Source of the DNA: Terfezia claveryi
Taxonomy: Eukaryota > Ascomycota > Pezizomycetes > Pezizales > Pezizaceae
Assembly: GCA_015179025.1 (NCBI GenBank)
Contig: WHUX01000077.1
Coordinates: 124,001-188,000 of the forward strand
Direction of reading: 5' to 3'
Length of the DNA stretch: 64,000 nt
A program made the position numbers and the translations under genes. Under the pieces are notes generated by a model. The model did no database searches. It worked only from the letters and a program-made list of their open reading frames with translations, and was not told the origin of the DNA. Shown here in pieces: positions 11,963 to 23,904 of the stretch; position 1 is the first letter of the stretch; the number at the start of each line of letters is the position of its first letter.

Positions 11963-12302
11963 TTGACACCCGGACAAGCTTGTTCGACTGTCATTTCTTC
12001 ACCTTTCCCTTATTCGACACCCGAACAACTCTGTTCGACTGTCAAATCTTCTGCTTATTCGACACCCGAACAACTCTGTTCGACTGTCAAATCTCTTGCT
12101 TTTCCTTATTCGACACCCGAACAACTCTGTTCGACTGTCAAATCTTCACCTTTCCCTTATTCGACACCCGAACAACTCTGTTCGACTGTCAAATCTTCTG
12201 CTTATTCGACACCCGAACAACTCTGTTCGACTGTCAAATCTCTTGCTTTTCTAGCATATCAACCTCTTTAATTTGACACTCGAACAAGTCTGTTCGGGTG
12301 TC
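11963..12302 (-). repeat. Tandem palindromes in the solo LTR
   Basis: Seven to eight tandem copies of a 28-bp imperfect palindrome (GACACCCGAACAA, then CTGTTCGACTGTC), spaced by short T-rich linkers such as AAATCTTCTGCTTATTC. The same palindrome occurs two to five times in the other LTRs of the E2 group (8297-9021, 15499-16176, 47398-47909). The open frames across it come from the repeat period and are not genes. Confidence 0.88.
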
Positions 12303-12715
12303 AGCGTAAACAAGCAAATCACCAAAAACAATGCCATTCATTTAACTAACTAAATCACTTGATAAACGAAAACCCATAAGTAAATAATAAAAATAAAATA
12401 ATAATAAAAAAAACTAAAAAAAAACTTCAAAAAATCAAACTTTTCCCTACTCTTCCTTATTCTCCATCACAGCGCTGGGGGAAGCAAGGTCCTGTATTGG
12501 GTATACAAGACGTTGGATGGGGATCCAACGAGAGGGCGGAGAGAGCAAGCTATATATACAGGCTTCCTTCCTGGCCAAGGCCACTGGAAGGAATAAGGTT
12601 CCCGAGACCCCTTATCTCGGGAACAGAGATAACAATGATATCAATCAACAATAATGAGAGTCGGACGGGATTCCGTCCGTCTCTCAAACCTGGCTAGGAA
12701 AGGACGGCTGTGACA

Positions 12716-13775
12716 TGATCCAGGAGATGTTGGCCAGGCTCTCCAAAGCAAAATGGTTCACCAAATTGGATCTAGGAGGGGCTTATAACCTAGTATAGAT
12801 CGCGGAAGGGGAGGAGTAGAAAACTACCTTCCGGACACATTACGGTCATTTTGAGTACAATGTCATGCCCTTTGGCTTAACCAACGCCCTGGCCTCTTTC
12901 CAACACTTCATTAATAATACCCTGCGAGACTTTTTAGATGTGTTCTGCATGGCTTACCTCGATGATATCTTGATTTATTCGGATACCCTAGTGGAACACA
13001 AGATTCATGTCCGGCAGGTGTTAGAAAAGATGGAACAAGCCGGATTGTACCTCAAGCCCGAGAAATGCAAGTTTCATGTGCAGGAGGTCAAGTATCTGGG
13101 ACTAATCATCACTACGGAGGGCATTAGGATGGACCCTACCAAGGTTACCGCTATCCAGGAATGGCAAATCCCAGCAAATCTCAAGGATGTCCAAGCCTTT
13201 ATGGGATTCGCTAACTTCTACTGTCAGTTCATTCTTGGGTATTCCAAGATCATAGCCCCCCTCCCCGCATTGACCAAAAAAGACCGGCGCTTTGACTGAA
13301 ATCCAAAAGCCCAATCTGCCATCCAGAACCTCAAGGAAGCCTTCTGCTCAGCACCGATCCTGGCATATTTTGACCCTGACTAGGAATGGGTCATTGAAAC
13401 TGATGCCACCAACTATGTCTCTACGGGAATCCTCTCTCAGTATGTTAATAGCATCCTACACCCAGTGGCCTACTTCTCGAAAAAGTACTCCCCAGCTGAG
13501 TGCAACTACGAGATCTACGATAAGGAGCTGATGGACATCGTAAGGGCGTTCCAGGAGTAGAGGCTACATCTGAAGTCAGCCAAGGGGATTATCGAGGTAT
13601 TATCTGATCACAAAAACCTTGCGTATTTTACAACTACCAAGCTGCTCAACCGATGGCAGGCTAGGTGGTCAGAATTCCTCTCTCAGTTCAACTTTAAGAT
13701 CAAGTACCGACCCGGAAAAGCTAGTGGCAAGCCTGATATATTAACCTGGAGATCAGGAGATCTCACTAAGGGGGG
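12716..13775 (+). pseudogene. E2 pol, second part of RT and RNase H
   Basis: Continues the RT in frame after the inserted LTR. Visible: KWFTKLDL (first catalytic Asp), [17 protein letters not shown], the intact YLDD box ([10 protein letters not shown] at about 12952-12981), [13 protein letters not shown] and FANFY. RNase H follows with ETDAT (13396 on), [16 protein letters not shown] and [11 protein letters not shown]. In-frame stops sit at Trp or Gln positions (for example TGA at 13297, TAG at 13381 and 13558). A missing base near 13775, in a G-rich run, shifts the frame before integrase. Confidence 0.9.
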
Positions 13776-15356
13776 AATGAAAGGCTAAAATACCAAATTC
13801 AGGTGGTATTGAAGCCCGAAAACCTTGATCTGGCAGCTAATGTCCTTGCTAAGGCCGATGCGGAGGCTGAGGCTAATGCGGAGGCTGAGGCGAGAGCTGA
13901 CCTCTAACAACTGGTGAGACAGGCATATGAGGATGACCTCCTGGCCAAGGAAATTATCACGGTAGTAGATTCCGGCCAGTGCCACTACCTCAAAATATCC
14001 CTAGCTGAGTGTACCATCCAGGAGGGCCTTCTATACTACCGTGATCAGCTCTATATACCAGAAGAAAGGTTATGGCTGAGGCTAATAGAAGACCATCATA
14101 ACAGCCTAGTTGCAGGTCACCCTGGAGTGGCAAAAATGTTAGAGCTTCTGGCTAGGGAGTACACTTGGATTGACCAGTGGAAGAAAGTAAAGTGGTACAT
14201 GCAGAACTGCCATGTTTGCAAGCGTACTAAGCGTGTCCGCCATGCCCCATATGGGACTCTGAAACCTCTGGAGATTCCTGATCGGCCCTAGCTGCACCTT
14301 ACCATAGATTTTGTGACGGGATTACCGGAAGACTCGGAGTTCAACGCTATCCTGATGGTGGTAGACTGGTTGACAAAGATGAGGTATGTTATACCTTGTC
14401 GGGATAACTGTTCTACTCAGGAGCTGGCCTACCTCTACCTCAACAACATGTTCCAGTACTATGAGCTCCCCGAATCCATTATGTCTGACCGTGGCCCTCA
14501 GTTTACCTCAGACTTTTGGAGAGCATTCTGCGAGCTTCTGGGGGTTAAAGTGCATTTGTCCATAGCGTATCACCCCCAGACAGATGGCCAATTGGAGAGG
14601 ATGAATGCCATTATGGAGCAATACCTACAGGCCTTTGTCAATTACCAGCAGGATAACTGGGTTTCGTTGCTGGCCACCTGTGAGTTTGCCGCGAACAACC
14701 AGTTCCCAGAATCCTCCAAAACCTCGCCTTTCCTGGCTAACTACAGTTGGCACCTCCAGTTCGTGGATGCCCTGGCGCTCCTGCAAAAAGCCCACCCCCT
14801 AGCTAAGAAGTTTGCAGTTGACATCACTGAACTCTACCATACCCTGAAAGCTGAGCTGGGATATGCACAAGCTAGGCAAGCTGAGTATACCAATGGATCA
14901 CGATTGCCAGCCCCTAGATACAAGCCAGGAGACAAGATGTCACTCTCCAGCTGGCACTTCTGGACAGAGCGGCTATCTCGTAAACTCGACCACAAGTTCT
15001 TGGGTCCATTTAAGGTATTGGCTACTGTAGGCACTCATGCCTATCGACTGAGGTTCTCCAAGGACATTAAATGCTACCCGGTTGTCCATGTCTCCGAGAT
15101 CGAGCCCGCCATGGAGGACCCTCTTCCAACACAGAAACACCCCCCACCCCCTCCTATGGTTATCGAAGGTGAGGAGAAATGGGAGGTTGAGGTGATACTA
15201 GACTCGTGGAAGAGGTATGGGCATTTGCAGTATAAGGTCAAATGGCTGGGGGATGAGGAGGCTACTTGGCAACCTATAGAGGACCTGAAGAATGCATAGG
15301 ATTTGGTTACCCTATTCCACCAGCGATACTACAGGAAGCCTCACCCAGTTGAATGA
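13776..15356 (+). pseudogene. E2 pol, integrase and chromodomain
   Basis: Integrase starts after a linker with an Ala/Glu-rich run (near 13855-13905). The HHCC zinc site is HHNSLVAGH...CHVCK. The DDE core shows TIDF (first Asp), SDRGPQF (second Asp) and YHPQTDGQLERMN (Glu). A GPY-like segment (LDHKFLGPFKVL) precedes a chromodomain at about 15178-15297 (WEVEVILDSW, YKVKWLG, ATWQPIEDLKN). Stops at 14289 (TAG for Trp) and 15297 (TAG for Gln) break it. The natural end is probably TGA at 15354, since E3 has the matching end. Confidence 0.93.
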
Positions 15357-15485
15357 TGTCAGACCTTTTACATCCTTATTGTTTTTCAAAGTTGGGGTTC
15401 TTGTCCTTACCTTATTGTTATTGTTTCCTGTGTTGATTTTGCCGGTTATCGTGCCCAGGCCTCCTAGTCACTAGAGCTCCAGCCT

Positions 15486-15498
15486 AAAAGGGGGATAG
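15486..15498 (+). promoter_or_regulatory. E2 polypurine tract
   Basis: AAAAGGGGGATAG lies immediately 5' of the 3' LTR. Such tracts prime plus-strand DNA synthesis in LTR retrotransposons. E5 has a similar AAGAGGGGGATAC before its 3' LTR, and E3 has AAGGAGGAATAG on the minus strand. Confidence 0.85.
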
Positions 15499-16176
15499 TG
15501 TCACAACCGTGTTCTGAGTCTTGATTTGACACTCGAACAGGCTTGTTCAGGTATCGTGCTGTTTTGATACTCGAATAGGCTTGTTCGGGTATCATTGATG
15601 GGTTATTGTTATTGTTGCCCTTGGCATCACCTGCGACGCAGGTGATGGGTTATTGACATTATTGCCCTCGGCATCACCTACGACGCAGGTGATAGGTTAT
15701 TGACATTGTTGTCTTTGTTATCACCTGCGATTGCAGGTAATGGGTTATCATTACCTTGCTTGGCTTCCACGATAGGGGATCTTGGGAAGCTTATTCCTTC
15801 CATTGTCCTGGCCCAGAATTATGTATATATAGCCCCTGTCCCTCGTACTATCCTTGAATCCCTATCCAACGTCTTGTATCCTAATACAGACCTTGCCTCT
15901 CTCCGTGAAGGTGTACTCCTTTATACACTCTTCTTGTCTTGCCTCGTCCCGTAAACAACTCTGTAGCACAGCTGCCTCTCCTGACCCTGATATACACAGC
16001 AACTACCTCCGCGTGTCTCGTGCCCCTTACCCACTGTCTCTCTTGCCTCTCACCCTTACCTCCTGCCTCAGCCTTCCCCTAGTCATACATGTAGCATTCC
16101 TATGTGATTGTCACCCTAGCCTTGTCCTTGCCTCAGCGTACCCCTTGGTCACCTTATCTCCAGAGCCATCCTTACA
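15499..16176 (+). repeat. E2 3' LTR (678 bp)
   Basis: Starts TGTCACAACCGTG and ends ATCCTTACA. It is 47 bp shorter than the 5' LTR because it has three rather than four copies of the 48-bp ATCACC/GGTGAT palindromic unit. Otherwise it differs from the 5' LTR mainly by transitions. A TATATATA element is near 15830. Confidence 0.93.
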
Positions 16177-16181
16177 AAAGG

Positions 16182-16252
16182 CAACAATAACAATAACCTA
16201 TCACCTATTATTATAGGTGATGATAAAAACAACTGAGCATATAGTTGTAATA
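16182..16252 (-). repeat. E3 3' LTR, third piece and polypurine tract boundary
   Basis: Minus-strand start TATTACAACTATATGCTCAG matches the outer end of the E3 right LTR (46337 inward, TGTCATAACCGTATGCTCAG). The adjoining plus-strand sequence CTATTCCTCCTT (16253-16264) is the complement of a polypurine tract AAGGAGGAATAG. Confidence 0.85.
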
Positions 16253-16264
16253 CTATTCCTCCTT

Positions 16265-16440
16265 CAAGTTAGAGCTATAGTAACTAAGAGACCTTGGCAT
16301 GACAACTAGCACAATCAATATAGGAAATAATAACAAAGGTAATAATAAGGACACCAACTCCAAACAACAAGAAGAAGAAGAAGAATGAGAAGAATAAGAG
16401 CTAGATGGGTACTATCTTATGACTCTCAAAACACATGACA
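16265..16440 (-). other. E3 region between pol end and polypurine tract
   Basis: Non-coding 3' tail of E3 on the minus strand, AG-rich on the plus strand near 16370-16400. No feature beyond the decayed element was seen. Confidence 0.5.
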
Positions 16441-17051
16441 TCATTCTATTGGGTAAGGCTTCCTTGAGTATTGCTAGTGGAATAGAGTGACCAAGTCCTA
16501 TGTATTTTTTAAGTCTTTTATAGGTTATCAAGTAGTCTCTTTATTCCCTAACTATTTAACCTTATACTGATCTTACCTATAGTGCTTCTTGTAGTCTAGT
16601 ACCTCCTCCACCTCCTACTTCTCTTTACCTGTAATCACTATGGGAGGAGGTGGGGGGTACTTTTATCTAGGAAAGGGATTGTATACAGCTGGCTCAATTT
16701 CTAAGACATAGACTATAGGATGACACTTAATATCCTTGGGAAACTTCAGTCATTAAGTATGAGTGCCTATAGCTCCTAACACCTCGTAGGGTCCTAGGAA
16801 CTTATAGTCTAGCTTACAGAAGAGCCATTCTGTCTGGAAGTCTCTACTAGATAGCTACACTTTATCTCTAAGCTGGTACCTCAGTACAGGCAGTCTTGAC
16901 CTATTAGCATACTCAGATTGTCTAACTTGTGCATATCCTAACTCAGTTTTTAGAGTGTAGTTCAACTCAGCAATCTCCGTAGTAAACTCCTTAGCTAGGG
17001 TGTTCTCCTTAGCTTTATGCAGAGGTGCCAGCGAGTCTATGAAATAAGAGT
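16441..17051 (-). pseudogene. E3 integrase C-terminus and chromodomain
   Basis: Minus-strand reading gives YFIDSLAPLHKA, LGYAQVRQSEYANRS, KLDYKFLGPYEVLG, YVLEIEPAV and a chromodomain KWEVEEVLDYKKHY...QYKVK-stop-LGN...TTW. It ends PIE-stop at 16441-16443, matching the E2 ending. It joins the E3 integrase at 35529 once E4 and one TSD copy are removed. Stops replace Trp at conserved chromodomain sites. Confidence 0.88.
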
Positions 17052-17056
17052 CCTAT

Positions 17057-17667
17057 TGTTAAGGCTCAGGTAAGAAACCTACCTCTTCGGAGGCTAATAC
17101 CAATACTCAACTACAATACTAACTGATATGGCTTAATCAACTATGCAGATAGGGTAGTGCAGGAACAGAGATTGGTGTATTGAAGTATGTAGTCTCTGAC
17201 ATCAGATCTCATATATGTTTCTCTCTTCTCATTTCTATTATATTCTATTGCATATCATTCATATATCATTATTAGATGTATTTAAGTTATTTCCTGTTTG
17301 TCAGCCTGACTGTAAAGTATTGTAGTTCAGGCTACCTAATCAATATATATTAGACTACAACGTTCCTAATTGGGAAGCATCTTCCCCTTTAGGTAACAAC
17401 CTAATGTCAATGCTAGTAAGCTGTTATAGGAAGCCTCATCTGAATCTGATTACTCATTATCAGATCTAAGTATCTATATAACCCACCACCTTTACGTAGT
17501 TAATGCAATAAGACTCAAGCTATAGTCTAGGTCTTATATAGCTTTATTCTGTCGAGTCTGCAATACACCCAAGTTGTTACTGCATTTATACCTATACTTA
17601 TTACAGATAACCTCTTTATACCTTTACCGCCAACTTGTATATTCGTAGTTACAGCCTGCTTATAACA
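17057..17667 (+). repeat. E4 5' LTR
   Basis: Starts TGTTAAGGCTCAGGTAAG and ends GCTTATAACA. It contains short inverted GATCTGAT/ATCAGATC motifs (17438-17465) and the segment GGGAAGCATCTTCCCC. The 3' copy starts TATTAATGCTTAGATAAG; the differences are largely transitions. Confidence 0.9.
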
Positions 17668-17730
17668 TTATACCACTTGTCTATACACCTCTATAGATAC
17701 CAACTCCTACAATCCCCTACAACTATATTA

Positions 17731-19400
17731 ATGTTGAGAGGATTACTTGGTAAAGCCTTTAATAAGCCTATAGCTGATACTAACAATGATAGTGTTCTCT
17801 ATATACAGTAATGAGCTGAACAATTTATTGAGTAATATTATGCTACTTCATCTCAGATTCTACAGTTTCAGAAATGCTGAGGCACTCCTTATTAACAAAT
17901 AGGACTCAAATCAATATCTTCCTCCTCTGTATAATCTATTATATGATCAGTCACTCAATCGGTAGCTCTATCTATCAATTCAGGACCCTCCACTAAAGGC
18001 AAGTGACTAGCAGCTCATTACCAAACTCTAGTAGATCCTAAATATGCTACTATAAAGGTACAGGTTCAGTAATTAGAAGCAGAAAAGCAAGTTGCTCTTG
18101 CATAGGTATAGCAGCTACAACAAACATAAACAGTATATACTGAATTCATTCAGGAAAGTGCAGTAGATATCTAGAACATAGCTAATGCGGCTACCAACAA
18201 ACACGTACAACTATCAAATGATATGTAAAGTACACTTTCACAGATCCAGAACCTTATTATTTCTGGACAAGAAAATTAGATAAAGGAGTTTCAAATGATT
18301 TACCATAACCTTTGACATCTTAAGGGACAAGCTAACTTCTACAATGATTAATACTAGCAATAGTTTACTAGTATTGAAGGACAAATCAGTAGTATAAAAG
18401 GACAATTTACTAACTTGAAAGGGTAGAACATTGAGTACAGGCTCCTCAGCCTATACACTCTCTAGTGAATACAGCATAAAGACTTAAGTATGTAGCAGGA
18501 GGTATACTACTACCCCTTCCACTACCAGTTGAATAAAGATGACCTAAAGACCCCACTCCTCTACTACCACCTCTAGTAGGACTTAGGATCTTTAAAAATA
18601 AGTAAATAGTAGGTAAAGTACTACCCCTAAATAAATTCAAGGTTGACTGAACACATCTCAAAGGCTAGATCCTTCTAATAGATAATTATTTTCTTATTAC
18701 CGTCACTGGAAATGAAGACTAGAAGCTGGCATATGTTGGGTTGTCAATAGATAGAAAAGTATTGGATTAGTAGAAGGCTAACCGAGTTAAGTATTATACT
18801 TAGAAGAAAGTTAAGGAGGTCATGGAACTATATTATAGGGATCACTACCAGGCAGACTAAGCATACCATGACTTAGTAGGACTAAAATAGACTGGTTCTG
18901 TTTTAGACTACCTAATGGAGGTAGATAGGCTCCATAATTATGCTAAATTATCTGATATGCAAGTTATTAATATCATCATCTCCAACCTTTCTCATAATCT
19001 TTACAAATCAATAGCCCATTATGAAAACCTCTATAGCTTTCCTTATTAATAGAGACAAAAACTCATCAAAATGGATATTATCAATACTAAGTTTTAGAGT
19101 CATAACTGCCATACTGCTCCATCTTAACCAGCATCAAAGAAATGAAAATTTTATAATCCAGTATTGTTTCCAGGAAGAAACTCCACTACAACTACTACTG
19201 GCTCATTAAGAACAGAATACCTGCCGAGTCCCATCTTTAACAAATAATAAAAAGAAGGGTGATATACTAACTGTAGAAGAAGTACTCATAAATATTATGA
19301 GTATAGAAGCTAATGAACTACTAAAACCCCCCCTCTATTTAATATCTCTACTACTCGTACTACTAGTCAGGTACTAGTACCTGCCAATAAAAAAGTATAA
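17731..19400 (+). pseudogene. E4 gag, heavily decayed
   Basis: From ATG at 17731 (MLRGLLGKAFNKP) the frame is broken by many stops and at least one frameshift. A Retrotrans_gag-like stretch is visible at about 18680-19030: YFLITVTGNED, KLAYVGLSIDRKVLD, VMELYYRDHYQAD, VLDYLMEVDRLHNYAKLSD and IISNLSHNLYKS. A Gln-rich region (about 18060-18420) precedes it. No intact CCHC knuckle is seen; HNCHTAPS near 19098 may be a remnant. Confidence 0.75.
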
Positions 19401-19499
19401 ATGGATAAGAGACAACTAAGGATTATAGAACTGGGCTCTAAAGAAGACGAATATTAAGAAAATAAGTAAGAAGTACATCACCAACTATCAGATGAACTT

Positions 19500-21470
19500 C
19501 CAGACACTCTCCTCTTTTGACGGTCCGAATTTTTATTGTTAGGAAAGAGGTTGAAGTAGTGGTAGACTGTAGAGCTAGTTCTCCAGACATTAGAAAAAGA
19601 TTAGCAATTAAGTTAGGAATTTGGAAAAGAACCAGGAAAGTTAAGGTTAGATAGGGAGATGGATCTCGAATTTCTAGAGGAAAATACGTGGTTAATACTA
19701 TGTTTGATATATTGGATTTCTCCTCTTGTTTTTAGGGTAAGTTCAGAATAGATGCTGAAATTTTGGATATTGAAAAGAAGGATATTATTTTAGTTTTATC
19801 TTGATTAATAGAGAATAGATATTTGGTAGATACTTAGAACAGGTGCCTGAGACAGGTCTCTATAGGTTTGATCATTCCGTGTTCTATTAGATAGATTTCT
19901 ACTGTTTCTGTTCTTGAAGTCGAAGAGCCACTAGAGGATAGTGAAATTATGCTTATTATTGATGCAAGTGAACAATACTCTCATTATATATATTGCTTTA
20001 CTATAGAACAGGCAGCTAGACTCCCTGAACATAAGCCATGGGACCATGAAATCCCTCTCCAAGACCCAAAGGCAAAGATACTATTTGGGGCTATCTATAA
20101 GACCATATAGGAAGAAGAAGAAGCTCTCTAGAAGTACTTTGATGAAAATCTTCCTACAACTAAAGTCTAATACTCATGCTCCTCTGCTGGTACTCCTATT
20201 CTCTTTGTTCAAAAGAGAGATAGATCTTTAAGGCTTCGTGTCAATTATCGAGCCTTCAATTATCTTATGATCCTAAACAAATACCCACTCCCTCTTATCT
20301 CAGAGTTACTTAATAAAACTCATAGAGGTAAATAGTTCATATAATTAGACCTCAAAAATAGGTATAACCTTATCAGAATTGTACCAGAAGATGAGTAGAA
20401 GATAGTGTTCAGGATTAAGAAAGGACTATTCAAGTATACTCTTATGCCATTCAGATTGACTAATGCTTTAGCTACTTTTCAAGAGATGACAGATATGATC
20501 TTTAAGAACATATAAGAATGTATCTGGTACTTGTATGATATACTCATCTATAGAGGTGAAACAGAAGAAGAACATCAGCAGCTAGTTGAAAAAGTTCTTT
20601 AGCAATATATCTAGCAGGGGCTAGTAGTCAACCTCATGAAGTCTGAATTCCATATGCAAGAGATCTTATTCCTTAGTAATATCGTAAATAGTCAGCAAGT
20701 CCGTATGGACCTCTTCAAGCTCAAAACCATATCACAGTTGCCTATTCCTATTAAGAAGAAAGAGGTACAAGTATTCTTAGGCTTTGCTAACTACTACTAT
20801 CAATTTATTGCCAACTATAGTATAAAAGCAGGCCCATTAATCAACTTAATAAAAGATGTTCCTTTCAGTTGGGGGCATGAGCAATAGCAAGCCTTCAAAG
20901 ACCTCTGAAAATGATTCCTTATAGTACCAATTCTTATACAGTTTGATTGGCAACTCAAAACAATTATAGAGACTGATACAAGTAATCAGGCTATTGCTAG
21001 TATTCTTTTTCAATATCATATTGTTAATAGAAGAAAGCAGCTTCACCCCATCAAATACCATGTAAAAGTCCTTTCTGTAGCTTAATGCAACTGGCCTATC
21101 TATGATAAAGAATTGTTTGCAATTGTAGACTACTTCCAGAAATAGCGAGATTAGTTAGTAGGTATTCAAGTAAACATCTATACAGACTATCAAGGGTTAC
21201 AGTATTTCAATACAAAGTAAAAGCTCAACTCCTGTCAAGCTATCTGGTACCTCCAGATATTAGAATTTATCTGCAACATTCACTATAGTCCTGGTTCAAA
21301 GATGAGCAAGCCAGATGGCCTATCTAGATGTTCAGCAGAAGAGAAATCTAGTATAGATGCCAAATTTTTTGAAGAAGGACAGCTTGTGGTACTAGGAAAA
21401 GAGGATAAAGAGGAAGTGGAAGATATTGAAATAGAAGGGAAAGATATGGCAAGATGGCAGAAGAAGGATG
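19500..21470 (+). pseudogene. E4 pol: protease, reverse transcriptase, RNase H
   Basis: One frame covers protease (VVVDCRASSPDI near 19558-19593), RT and RNase H. RT landmarks: NKYPLPLI, LMPFRLTNALATFQEM, the polymerase box as YLYDILIY (canonical YLDD with the first Asp replaced by Tyr at about 20535), and VQVFLGFANYYYQFI. RNase H shows ETDTSNQAIASI, YDKELFAIV, YTDYQGLQYF and HYSPGSKMSKPDGLSR. The loss of a catalytic Asp makes the enzyme inactive irrespective of the stops. The frame is cut at 21470 by the foldback element and resumes in the same frame at 33321. Confidence 0.88.
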
Positions 21471-22180
21471 CATCAGAAATGATTGCAGTTTGCCTTTGCG
21501 GCTCCCGACGCTCATGATGTTCTAAAGACAAACTGACAGTTCACAGTGCAGTGCGAAAGACTGTTGTTACCCAGGTGCCGCTCCCTTGCAGTGCGCGCCC
21601 CACAGCCAGTTCTTCATACAATCTATACCGTGACACTGTACCTTGGGGCTTTGCGCCCTAGGGTTCAGTATTGTAGAATAGTGCCCTAGCGCCCTATCTT
21701 GTGCATCCCCACCCTCAAGCCATATACTGTTTCTGCCCCCAGGCGCTAATCCATGGTCGTGCAACGTCCAGGTACCAGAAGAGTACAGTATGCCTCCATA
21801 ATGCAGGTGTGTGCCCTGGCAAAACTACCTGACAGACAATATTTCCACTCTACTTGGCGCATGCAGAGAATAACGATAATAGCAGCCAGGCAAATACAGC
21901 CAGGCAGAGAGGGGTAGTCAGGCAAATGCAGTCAGGTATAAGCAATACATTGCATGCACTAGGTGAACTTGAGCTTCTATATATACTGATAAGCCATATT
22001 TGTACTTCCAGCAAACCATTTCATCATAGATTCCACTAAGACTCTGTCCTATGCATATGCCTCCCACAATCTAGTCGTTTCCAGACCTCAGCAGTCTCTA
22101 AAGTAGTAACTGCCCTCGCTGATGTAGTTATCTACTGCCACGAGCAACCCCTAGCAGTAGAGAAATTAGCTAGTCAGTCC
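21471..22180 (+). other. FB-outer left head
   Basis: Terminal 700 bp. The first 180 bp are left-end specific and GC-rich (CAGTTTGCCTTTGCGGC, GCGCGCCCC). The rest is shared with the right head, including GCGCCCTATCTTGTGCATCC, TCTACTTGGCGCA and a cluster of CAGCCAGGCA-type decamers at 21890-21945. Directly comparable with 23905-24600. Confidence 0.85.
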
Positions 22181-23290
22181 CACAGAGTCCACGGATTTGC
22201 TGGCGAGTCTACGTACCTAGCTATGTATATGTATGTTGATAGGGGATATCTCGGTAGTGTTCTAAGAGCAATTAGCTAGGTAGTCCTATAGCGGATTTGC
22301 TAGTAAGTCCACATACCTAGCTATGTCTGTGTATATTGATAGGGGATATCTCAGGACTTGGAAGTGTACTTGTGGAGTCCTAAAAGCAATTAGCAATGCC
22401 TCCATATAGAGTCTACTGGCTTTCTAGCGAGTTCACATACCTAGCTATATCTGTGAATATTAATAGAGGATATCTCAGCAGAGTCTTAAGAGAAATTAGC
22501 ATTGCTTTCATATAGAGTCTGCTGATTTCTGGCGAGTTCACATACCTAGCTATACCTGTATTTACACACATAGATTAGGGATATCTCACAACTGCACTTT
22601 GGGTGTCTTATTAGTAATTAGCAATGCCTTAACATAGAGTTCGCTAGTTGCTGGCGAGTTCACATACCTAGCTATCCCTGTATCTGCGCATATAGATTGG
22701 GGATATCTCGTAACTATAGTTTGGGCGTACCTAAGAGCAATTAGCAATGCCTTCATATAGAGTCTACAGGTTTCTGGTGAGTTCACGTATTTAGCTATGC
22801 CTGTGTTTGTGCACATAAATTAGAGATATCTCGCAACTGCACTTTGGGCGTCCTAAGAGCAATTAGCAATGCCTTCACATAGAGTCCCCTGGTTTCTAGT
22901 GAGTTCAGTACCTAGCTATACCTGTATCTGTACATATAGATTGGGGATATCTCAATGCCTTCACATAGAGTCTATTGGTTTCTGGCGAGTTCAGTACCTA
23001 GCTATGCCTGTGTCTGCACACATAGATTGGGGATATCTTGCAACTGCAGTTTGGGCGTCCTTAAGAGCAATTAGTAATGCCTTCATATAGAGTCTACTAG
23101 TTTCTGGTGAGTTCATATACCTAGCTATACCTGTATCTATGCACATAGATTAGGGATATCTCGCAACTGCACTTTGGGCATCCTAAGAGCAATAAGCTAA
23201 GCCTTCACATAGAGTCCGCGGGTTGTCTGGCGAGTTCATACATCTGGCTATGTCTGCACATATAGATGGGGCATATTACGAGAGTGCACT
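22181..23290 (+). repeat. FB-outer left array of about 121-bp repeats
   Basis: About nine direct repeats. Each holds CATACCTAGCTAT, a GATTGGGGATATCTCG-like block, GAGCAATTAGCAATGCC and TAGAGTC...GGCGAGTTCA. The first two units are more divergent. Confidence 0.9.
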
Positions 23291-23600
23291 AGGGAGTCCT
23301 AACCTTAGCACTGGCTGCTTGACCTTCCGCTGACTACTGGCTGGCTGTGTTATGTATTATACCAGTGAAAGGAGGGAGTGTACGTGCTCTCGTATTTTGT
23401 TAGTTCATGCAGCCCTGAAAATATGTATAGGTTGACGCAGCCAAAAAATATATGTTGATTGGTCGGAAGGCAGATTTGACGCACGCTGGTGTAACAGATC
23501 AGCATTTTCATGTTTCAGGCTACATATGCCCGCCAGCCATAGGTTTACCGAAGTAGGTAATAGGAGCACTGATAGCGGGCTTGTTCATATAGACTTGGGC
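23291..23600 (+). other. FB-outer left spacer
   Basis: Unique 310-bp segment between the two repeat arrays, present in all four arms. It contains a short frame reading LIGRKADLTHAGVTDQH that stays recognisable in every arm and runs into the 39-bp array. No known protein resemblance. Confidence 0.75.
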
Positions 23601-23902
23601 ATGTAAGAAACTCATGCTTTTAGACACATATATATATATATGTGAGAAACTCGTACTTTGGAGGCTTATTTGTAGTATATGTGCAAGAAACTCATACTTT
23701 TGGAGGTTTATATATATATGCAAGAAACTCATACTTTTAAGGCTATTAGTATATATACGAGAAACTTATGCTTTTAGAGATATATATATATATATGCATG
23801 AAACTCATGCTTTTGGAGATATATATATATATATGTGAGATACTCATGCTTTTGTAGGCTTATATATATATGTAAGAAACTCGTTCTTTTGAGGCTTATT
23901 AG
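23601..23902 (+). repeat. FB-outer left array of about 39-bp repeats, first block
   Basis: Repeats with core GAAACTCATGCTTTTGG separated by (TA)n runs of variable length. The block ends GCTTATTAG and is split here by FB-inner, then resumes at 29475. Confidence 0.9.
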
Positions 23903-23904
23903 TA

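Larger units (their letters stand above)
11355..12715 (-). mobile_element. Antisense solo LTR inside the E2 reverse transcriptase
   Basis: Plus-strand limits are TATAACGAAGG and GGCTGTGACA, i.e. TGTCACAGCC...TATA on the minus strand. Exact TSD TGATC is at 11350-11354 and 12716-12720. Deleting the insert and one TSD copy rejoins the RT codons for PLPLI and QEML in frame. It is related to the E2 and E3 LTRs (shared GGAATAAGGTTC-type block, TATATATA near 12552, CCAAGGGGTACG end) but about 1.36 kb long, because it carries expanded internal repeats and an A-rich stretch (12370-12440). Confidence 0.93.
8297..16176 (+). mobile_element. E2: near full-length Ty3/gypsy chromovirus
   Basis: Best-preserved element. 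It has two LTRs (8297-9021 and 15499-16176), an exact 5-bp TSD AAAGG (8292-8296 and 16177-16181), a polypurine tract before the 3' LTR, and gag followed by protease, RT, RNase H, integrase and chromodomain in the usual Ty3/gypsy order. It is inserted in the E3 3' LTR. A 1361-bp antisense solo LTR interrupts its RT; without it the element is about 6.5 kb. Base composition is less AT-rich than the surroundings, consistent with a later arrival. Inactive: gag has four premature stops and pol has several, plus a frameshift near 13775. Confidence 0.95.

Noticed and set aside
11963..12276. Two overlapping ORFs of about 100 codons with repeated STPEQLCSTVKS or DTRTTLFDC motifs
   Set aside because: They translate the tandem palindromes of a solo LTR in two frames; no promoter or family evidence.
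9058..15356. Possible reassigned genetic code with TAG read as Gln
   Set aside because: TAG also stands at positions where Trp is conserved (chromodomain, RPW before integrase), TAA and TGA occur as well, and ordinary CAG codons are abundant. Mutational decay explains all of it.
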